Source: Polytrichum commune (lineage: Eukaryota > Streptophyta > Polytrichopsida > Polytrichales > Polytrichaceae). Taken from it: a stretch of 64,000 nt of DNA. The notes beneath the pieces were generated by a model. It saw only the letters and a list, made by a program, of their open reading frames with translations, did not search any database and had not been told where the DNA came from. The stretch spans positions 40,888,440-40,952,439 of the forward strand of contig OX485807.1 in NCBI GenBank assembly GCA_950295325.1, written 5' to 3'. A program made the position numbers and the translations under genes. Shown piece by piece: positions 1 through 9,200 of this stretch (its first letter is position 1; every line of letters starts with the position of its first letter).

Positions 1-254
1 GAGACCGAAGGACTCTCTCCGTCATGCGCCCATGCATCTCCTTGGCCGACACCATAGCCGCTTCCGTGAACAACAGTGCGCGACCAAGCGAGACGACTAT
101 GGCGCCCGCAACAAATGCCGCGTACGAGATGACATAGATTTTACTACTGAGATTGTATTTCCCATCAACCCACACACTCAGCCAGTAATCAACCATCACA
201 CGCACCGCTTGACCGGAGAGAAAGATCACCATCACCAAGGCGAAGAATGTCAAC
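1..254 (-). CDS. ABCC exon 13, cut by window edge
   Basis: Acceptor TTGTAG|GTTGAC completes the glycine split from exon 12 (DGGGLTFF). First TMD2 helices: [20 protein letters not shown] and then [20 protein letters not shown]; the exon ends in the EMHGRM loop at the window edge and continues outside. Confidence 0.9.
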
Positions 255-3200
255 CTACAAGAATATAACACAAAAAGTCTCACTCAGCTCATCACAGTTC
301 TGGATGTCTGCCAACATCTCGAAATGCAAGTGACCATCAGTTGATGTTGAGCCAGTGTTGATACGCCCCCTCCAGGGTTTACTATCATTTCAGTGCCAAG
401 TCATCAACATTTAGCTACTACTAATTCATTGAACATTGATCCAACTCGTAATTCAACCTTCACAAGCTCATTAGGATTGCAACCCTATGTTTGGGAGGCA
501 TTACTTCAATGTTGTTAGTTTTTTCTGACGTGAGTGGCGATGTATGAATTTAGCGGTTTGTGATGAATCTCTGGAATCATAGGTAGTGTAAAGGATGCAT
601 GGAGATTCATACCCTCCACCATCCTTGGCATACTGGATATAAGTTGCCCAAGTCACCACACCTTCAATCCGGTCTTCTTCCACTGTCAGCTTCCCTCCAA
701 CACCCTCATTTGATGCCTCCTTCTTCACATCCACACCTCCTTCTTTGCAATTTAGGGTTTGCCCTTGCCCTTGCCCTTGAGTTTCAACCCCAGGAAGCAC
801 ACCAACTTTGTCTTGCTGCAACTCACCATTGTCGTGTCCAAGATCCCCATCCTCACAGATTCCTCCCACTTTGCGATGCTCTATTTCATGGTCACCATCA
901 ACTTCCTCAATCATGTCAGCTTCCTGCATAACATCCCCCCGGATGGCAATTCTCCACTTCAGAACAGCTGTTTCTAAAACACTTCTAATGCTTCTAATCA
1001 ATGGAAAGGTGGCTTAAACCCAAGGCCTTAACCCGAATCCCATGGAAATTCTGAAGTTAAGTCGCCTAAGACCGGCATAATACTTTCTAGCATTTGATTT
1101 CTGGTGCACCCTACCACCTATGGTCCACCCCATAACATAGTGGGGGTATCCAAGTGAATTGAATAATTTCAAGCAACCATGTGGGAACTTACGGGCTTGC
1201 CCTTGGGGAGATAGTTGCCGGTCAACTTGTTTGCGCCTATTCAAGGTGTTCACCTTTGAAAAGACGCAAGTCATCATTAAGAACCCTCTAATTTTTGTAA
1301 TGTTTGTGCTAGAATTACATATAGATGTAGACCAACTTGACAATGAAGCATCAACACCATAATTCACACCGGTGGCAACACTAGAGTCGTCTTTCTTTCT
1401 TTCTTTTTCTTTCTTTCAATGGATGCTTTCTTATTTCTATGAAGAGGAGCAGGATGCTTGGAAATATTTCATCAAGGCATTGATAGGAATTCATTGTACC
1501 ATTTGTGGCTCTAAGAATTAGAGAAGGTTGACCACATACTAAGGCCCACATAAGGCTTGCACTGTTAGAACTACTTGAGAATCCAAAACCACACAAATTA
1601 AAAAACACAACGTCTCAATTCCCCACTCCAAACATCTTATGAATGTTTGAAGATGAGAACCATGACACTAGTCTGGACTTAACATAAGTGACATAGTTGA
1701 ATTCCCTCTTAATCTCTCACCCTCAAGATTTCAATATGTGCAAGTGGTGGCTCAAGCTGCTTGGGTTGTTTCAACTTGTAAACGGTGACACATACTTTAG
1801 AACTAACATGCCAGGGTCACATAATGTGTTGACAATGGAGTTATCATCTAACTCAACATGATCTAACTTCTGGTTGGGAGTTGGTAGTTTTACATAGTAC
1901 AAGACCTTCCATGTTCAGTAAGTTTCTGGTGCATGATTGGAGATAGTATGAAGGTTTGAACAAAAAACATTCTACATCGATTTTGTGAGGGTCAAACTCA
2001 TCTTGACATGTCAAAAGGTGCTAAAACGAGTTTGGTCCTTAATGAATTAAATTAGGTTGTTCTTTATTCAAATTCAAGCACTACCTTCGAGGATGCACCA
2101 CAAGTGGAAAAGAACTAATGTCGTTTTTGTATGCAAAACAACCAATGTAAAACCATAAGGAACCAACTTCCAAAGAAAACTTCTCCAAGTGCCTAAAGTT
2201 ATTGTAGTTGTTATTCGATTCATCTTTCATGCTCTCCAACATCTACCGATTAGTTTGACACAACAAGACTTGTGTTGCATCAGCAAAAACGGGATTGAAA
2301 ATCAAACCTCTCTTGATTTAACTATGTTTATTGGAAGTGCATGTTTGTTGATTCTTTAACTATATACATAAGTCCTCTGGATTGCGTTCGCTATTGAGTG
2401 TGGAGTAGTTAATAAAATTTGAAGACATGGTCAAATCTCTTTTAAGTTTTAAGCATGCGTCAAGTTACGTTGTTTGTTCTTTCGATCTTCACCTAACCAC
2501 ACGCCAAACAAATGTAGGCGTCCAATTAAGAAAAGTAGCCAAATATATAACACCCCCATACCCCATATAACTTACCATAAGCACATGCTCATGACCTGTT
2601 TCGGGCTCGTCGAAGAGAATGGCAGCCACCTCGCCGGCAAGCAAGGCCTCCTTGGGAAGCTCCTGTAACCTTCCATGGTCCATCAGCAACACTCGGTCGC
2701 AGAAACTTAGTGAAGTTTTGTTGTGTGTGACAAGGATGACGGTCCTGTTTTTCAGAATTCCTGCCAGCACGTGGTCCATCAAGAATCTGGCCGTGGGAAC
2801 ATCGACAGCGGCCAAAGGATCGTCCAGGAGCACCAGCGAGCTCCTGCTGTAGCATGCGCGGGCTAGGCTCACACGCGCCTTTTGGCCTCCACTCAAATTG
2901 ATCCCTCTTTCTCCCTGCACACAAATCCATCATCACTTCACCGAATGCATGAACCCAAGAGCAGTTGAAATTAGTTGCATCGATTTGAGAAGAGTTTACG
3001 TAAGGTACGTGGGGGGTTTTGTGTGCACGAGTGTCTCATCCAGTTAGCTATTGTGACGACGATTCAGAGCAAAGATTTTCGTGTCGAGTTTCAGGATCGG
3101 AGTTTTACGCGATGCAGACATCACAAGAGCACGGGGCAGCAACATCTGGATTATAGGCAAGGCTCATCGGCAAAATAAGCCTCTGATCATCTTTAATGAG

Positions 3201-6200
3201 TTCATAAGACAGATTGAGAGTGAAATTACCCATGATAAAATAATATATATGAGTGGTATTTGAAACATCTCATTATATCGTAAGATCCATGCATATAATG
3301 AGTTTCCTTATTCTTCTCTTATTATTCATTGCATGTGGGAAATGCGGATGTCAACTATGTCAAATAAAATATTATTGGATCTTTGTAACAAGACCAAATT
3401 CATAAAAAGAAGAAAACTTTTGAAAGGAAATTAGACATAAAAACGAAAGAAAATTGTTTATGCCGGGAAAAAAGTGAAGATTCTCTTTTTGTTTAAGTGA
3501 TCAAATAGCCCCCCCCCCAATTGTGATGTTCACTATTGAACCTAGAATAAGTAAGTTTTAAACAATTTTTTAGTGCATAGTCCAATCTCATTGTGATGCA
3601 TATCGTTCCAATGTCGACTCTTGATTAGAAGCCTGGCCATGAGGTATGTGACTCACAACTCTACAAACAACTTAGGGCGTTGGATCAACTTAGGAATAAT
3701 TTCATCCAGTTAGGAATTACATACCATGAAGATTGTCATTTCAAGATTCAAAATCGAAGTAAAGACGCAAATGCATAAGAGGCCATATGTATACAAGCCC
3801 TCCCAACTGTGTTAACTATTGAACCGAGGATGGTGTCTATGTTCAAAGTAGATTGTTCAATCTCATTGCAAGAGTCTTGCCATGAGGTATGTGACGTCAC
3901 CCATTTGTCCAAGCACTTCCAACTCTACAAACAAACTACAAACAATTTAATGTGTTGGATCAACTCAAGAATTGTCTTGTCTAGTTAGAAATTAGAAATT
4001 ATGAAAGATTGTCATTTCAAGTCTCAAAACCAAAGTACACATGCAAACATCGTAAGAGACCACTTATATATATGTCCACACACACATGCATATCCCTTTA
4101 GACCTCATTGTGGTAAGATCTCATCATAGGTATCTATGTATGTTTATATGTATATGTGTGCATATATGTGATTGCATACACATGCCCTCCCAATTGTTTA
4201 ACTATCCGACCTAGAATGGTGTCTGTGTTTTGAGCGAATAGTTCGATCTCACCGTGACGAGTACCTTTCCATTGTCCATTCTTAGCCATAAGCCTTGCCT
4301 TGACTTAATCCAGTACTCATATATAGATGTCCGATTAAGAAGAGTGACCACAAAAGCTAAGGCCACAAAGGTTCGAGAAGAAGAGAAGCTTACAATTTCA
4401 GTGTAATGGCCTGCAGGGAATTGGGCTATGTCGTGATCGAGTGCACATGCGGTGATGGTGGCATTGTAGCGAAGCTCATCGTACTCGCTGCCAAACACAA
4501 TGTTGGATCGAATCGTGCTGTTTAAGATCCATGGTTGCTGGGGTGCGTATGCCACTGGTCTGTCTGTTTTGAAGGACCCTGCCAAACACTGATCACCATG
4601 ATAGCCCAGGATAAGTTTGAAACTGTTTATCATTTCATCTCCTGTTGCCACAGTTACAGCATTGTAGCTGTTAAAGGTGGAAGTGCCTCACTCGAACATA
4701 GTGATACTTTGCACATGTATCTCTGAGTGGTATGTGATTAGGTGTGGATCTAAGAACAAACACCAAGAAAATATCATGTGTTTTAAATGAGATTGGGATG
4801 TGTGCTCAAAATATGCTAACCATTGTAGGTTCAATAGTCATCAACATGATTGGAGAGACCTACATGAGTGCTTATTGAGCATGAGAATCTTCACTTTGAA
4901 GATGTTCATATGAGCTTTGAAAATTATGAGGCAAGTGGTTATAGGCATGACTTGGATTTGCTAATCATCTCGCATTAATTGTGTGTTTCATATCTTACCA
5001 GAAGTGGGGTGCATAGAGAGAAGCATCCAAGTTAGGCACATCTATCTTGAGGTATGTCGCCCTATTGTGGGCTCTTCCAACTCATGAACAAATTTTGACT
5101 GTTGGATTGGAATGGGGAATTGCCGCATCATGTTAGTGATTGCGACGAATCATTTAAGATGGTCAGTTTACATTCTAGGATTGAAGTTTCATGAGATACA
5201 AAAAAGTTGCAAAAGTTTGAAGAGGTCAAAGTGAAGATTCTCTTTCTCTTTACACAATCGCATCGGTCCTACCAATCTAGGTTGTCTAATGAACCTAGAA
5301 TGATGTCCATTGAATCTGAACTCATAGTTAATCTTATGGTAACACATGCTCATGTCATTGTGGTATTCATTTTTTACTACATGCCTTGCCATAAACCACT
5401 CAAATATAGAGTGACCACTTAACCTAATTTTTTGTGACTAGTAAACTAGATTTTGTTCCTCAATTGATGATATTAAGGTATGTGGATGTTAGTTGGTTTG
5501 TTTTTCATGTTCACCAACTTCTACCGATTAGATTTACACAACAAAACTTGTGTTGCATTTGCATTTTAATCTATGATGAAGCATGACCGAAAATTAGATT
5601 GAAAATTAGACCTGCCCTACTTTAGTTATGGTTGCCAAAAGTGCACGTTTATTGATTCCTTAAATGATTACATAAGTCCTCAAAATTATGTTCACTATTT
5701 GAGTCACAACATGAAAATATTGTTAATAAAATCCAAACATGTAGCCCAATCACTTTTAAGCATGTGTTTATGAATGTGTGCTCATTGATCTCACGGAACC
5801 ACACACCAATCAAATATAGGTGCCCGATCAAGGAAAGTAACCGAATAACACCACCAAACTTTAGTACTTGGTATTGTTCCTCATCAAGTGTTAAACAGTA
5901 ATGGAAGAAGAAGAAGAAGAAGAAGAAGAAGAAGATTGTTACCTCCATCTCACCCAGAAGCGCCAACAGAAGGGAGCTCTTCCCACTTCCCACAGGACCA
6001 ACTATGGCCAACAATTCACCTTGCTTCACTTCAAGGTTAATGTTCTTCAATGTTACAACATTATCCTCTCTACTTCCCTCTTTCACAATCCCTCCCTTCC
6101 TCACTTCTTCATCATCGATGTTCCATGAAAATTCTCCATCAACGACAACGACTGCTTTATTTGTGTTGGTCGCTGAGATCTGACAAGCATCATTCATACT

Positions 6201-9200
6201 TTTTCAGTTTCTCACAACGCCTACTACTGCCTTGAAACATGGAGATTGCATTGCACTTCGGAACACAAATGGGAGCAAGTTCAAGGAACATCAGAAATTC
6301 AACCAAGGTGAAACTAACGTAGATCTTCCATGGGAGAGCTTCCAATTGTGAACTAAGATTACATGATTATTCATCAGGTATTCCACAGGGTGGGATAAGA
6401 TTAGGTCACCTCGTCAGTTGGAGTTTGGCAGCTGAAGCCATTTCCGTTGGGAAGGTCAAGGAGCTTCTGAAGACGTTGAATTGCAACTATGGTTTCAGAT
6501 GCGAATTGAATCCCTGCCAGATGGATCCAACATAAGATATGTGCATGGGTGTTATTTGGTTTGGATTTTTCATGTTCTCCAACGTCTACCAATTAGAGTA
6601 AAGCGATGAGACCTGTGTTGCATTAGCAAATCTACAATGAAACATCAGCAGAAATCGGATTGAAAATCAGACCTCCCAAACTTTGGTTATGGTTATTGGA
6701 AGCACATGTTTGTTGATTTCTTAACCGACGGAATACATAAGGTCCTCCTAATTGTGATCACTTTTAAGTGTGTAGTAGTTAATCCAAATTGAAGACGCAG
6801 TCCATTCTCTTTTAAACATGTGCCTTTATGGTGTTTGTTCTTTGATCCTTACAGAATCACACACCAATCAATATAGATGTCCGATTAAGAAAAGTAACCG
6901 AATTACGCCCCCATACCTTATGGTTGTAAGGCATGTTCTTGCAAATATGCCAGAATTCCTCCTTTCAAAGCCATAAGGTAGACCACCCTTCTGGGGTTAC
7001 TTTTCCTACACTAGTAGAAAACTATGCCTAAAAAAACCGCAGGCGATGCGGTTCTTTTGACCAGCCTGATCTGCAGTCGCTAAACGACTACAAATTTGTA
7101 TTTTTTGTTTTGAAATTGAAATTTTATAGAATTTTAGGGTGTGTAATATACCGTTGGAAAGATATTTTCAAGACCTTTCCAACGGTATATTACACGCCCC
7201 CACATTCCTAAAAGTTTAGTCGCTAAACCAAAAAAACAAATATGTAGTCGTTTAGAAACTACAGAACAGGCTGGTCAAAAGAACCGCAGCCGATTTCGGC
7301 TGCGGTTCTTTTTGGCATAGTTTTCAACTAGTGCTATTAGGACACCTAGATTTGAGCGGTATGTAATTTGGTGTGGCTCCTCCAAGAACGGATATCAAAA
7401 AGATATCATGTGGTTAAAAGCGATTGGACTATGTGCTCAAAAAATGACATCTATTTCTAAACTCAGCAGTCATCAACATAATTTGGGGAACCCATATGAC
7501 CATTTAACAAGCCTGAGAATCTTCACTTTAACAAAGAACAAGATATTCATATGAGCTTCGAAATTATGAGGAAAGTGGCTATAAAGACCTCAATTTGGAT
7601 TTTCGAAATCTCGTATGAACTTAATCCTGTGTTTCATATCCTAGGAGAAGAAGTGAGCTAGTTGGCCAAAAAGAGTACTCATGTAAGGCCCATCCACCTA
7701 AAATTCGTTCAGATCACAATGGCTAATAATTTCCTGCAAGTACCTGAGGGTGCCACTGAGAACAAGCGCACAAGAACACTGAACAGGCCAAGGATGGTGA
7801 AAGCGCGAGCAGGGCCCAACGATGCGGTCCCATGAAGTGCAGCATATGTCCCGAAAGTTGTCAAAGATGCCAGAGGAATCACTCCATCCTGCAAGCTCAA
7901 AAAACTAGCGTTAAGGTAGATATGAGTGATTCGGTTACTTATCTTATTCAGACAGACACCTTTATTTGACTGGTATGTGGATTGGTGTGGCTTCAAGAAC
8001 GGATACCCAAAAAACAGTCATGTACTTATGAGAGATTGGGCTACGTGCTCAAAAATTAATATCAATTCTCGATTGAATAGTCAACATAATTGAGGGAGAC
8101 GTATATGACCATTTAATGAGCACAACAATCTTCACTTTGATAACACATAAGATACTCATATGAGCTCCGATCATTATGAGGAAATTGACTACAGCCTTGC
8201 TCACTGCCTAGGGAGAGTGCCTCCCCCCTGCGGGCGGTCTGCCCTCACCCTGTAACTTACTTACTTTTCCCGAACTTATGGATCTGATTTGCCGACTTGA
8301 TTTGGATTTGCTAACGATCTCATACTCCTCTGAATCGCATGTTTCATATCCTAGTAGAAGTGGGCTAGTCGGAAAATAGTGACCATTTCAGGCCCATCGA
8401 CGTTATGATGTTTATTTCTAAATTTAGTAGAGATGATGAGTCCAAGCATCCAAAGCAGAGGATGATTCATTCCTGGGAAGGGTTGGGATTAGGGTTTCAC
8501 TTTACCCTGAGAGTGGCAGTGGAAGACCTAAGAAAGGATGCTTTCCTAATCCACCGCATTTCGATAGCTCTCAAGTCACTAATTCGCTTCAGAAATGCGG
8601 CAGTCCATCCATTGCATTTCACCACCCGGATGCCAGTCAACACTTCGCTCACAGATCGCACCCGGGAGTCTGTGTACACGATAGCCTTGCGCCGAATGTT
8701 CCCAATTGCTTGAGCTAATTGTACCTGATGCATCATTTTGGGCACTTCAGCCACATATATATATATTGTTTTGCCAAGATTGGAATTCCTCATAGGGGAA
8801 TGCATGACCCGAAGGGCACTCCACTGCATAAAGACCGTGTACGGTGGGCATCATGGTGTAAAGTATTCGACATCAGTCATAGTCACCTCAAATGAGTGGA
8901 TTCTGCTAAATAACGGATAAGTTTTAGAGAACAAAAAAAGAAGTACCAAGTCTTTATATATGGAGGTTTAATTAGTGCATTCAGCAAGTGAATGAGTTAT
9001 GAACCTGGAAAGGTTGAGTGAGCATGATGACGATGACCCCAGGAATGCCTGAAATCCCAGCTTCGTAAATCACGAATGCTCCCACCACCAACACCATCAC
9101 CAATCCAAACCAAACTGCACACGATGTTCAAAAACATTGATAAGAGCATAGATGGTAGTATCAACTTGAGATTCAAGGAAGAATGGTCTACATAGAGTTT

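Noticed and set aside
599-1017. Plus-strand frames of up to 110 codons opposite the ABCC linker exon
   Set aside because: They are the antisense of exon 12, which reads as the conserved linker and joins both neighbours in frame.
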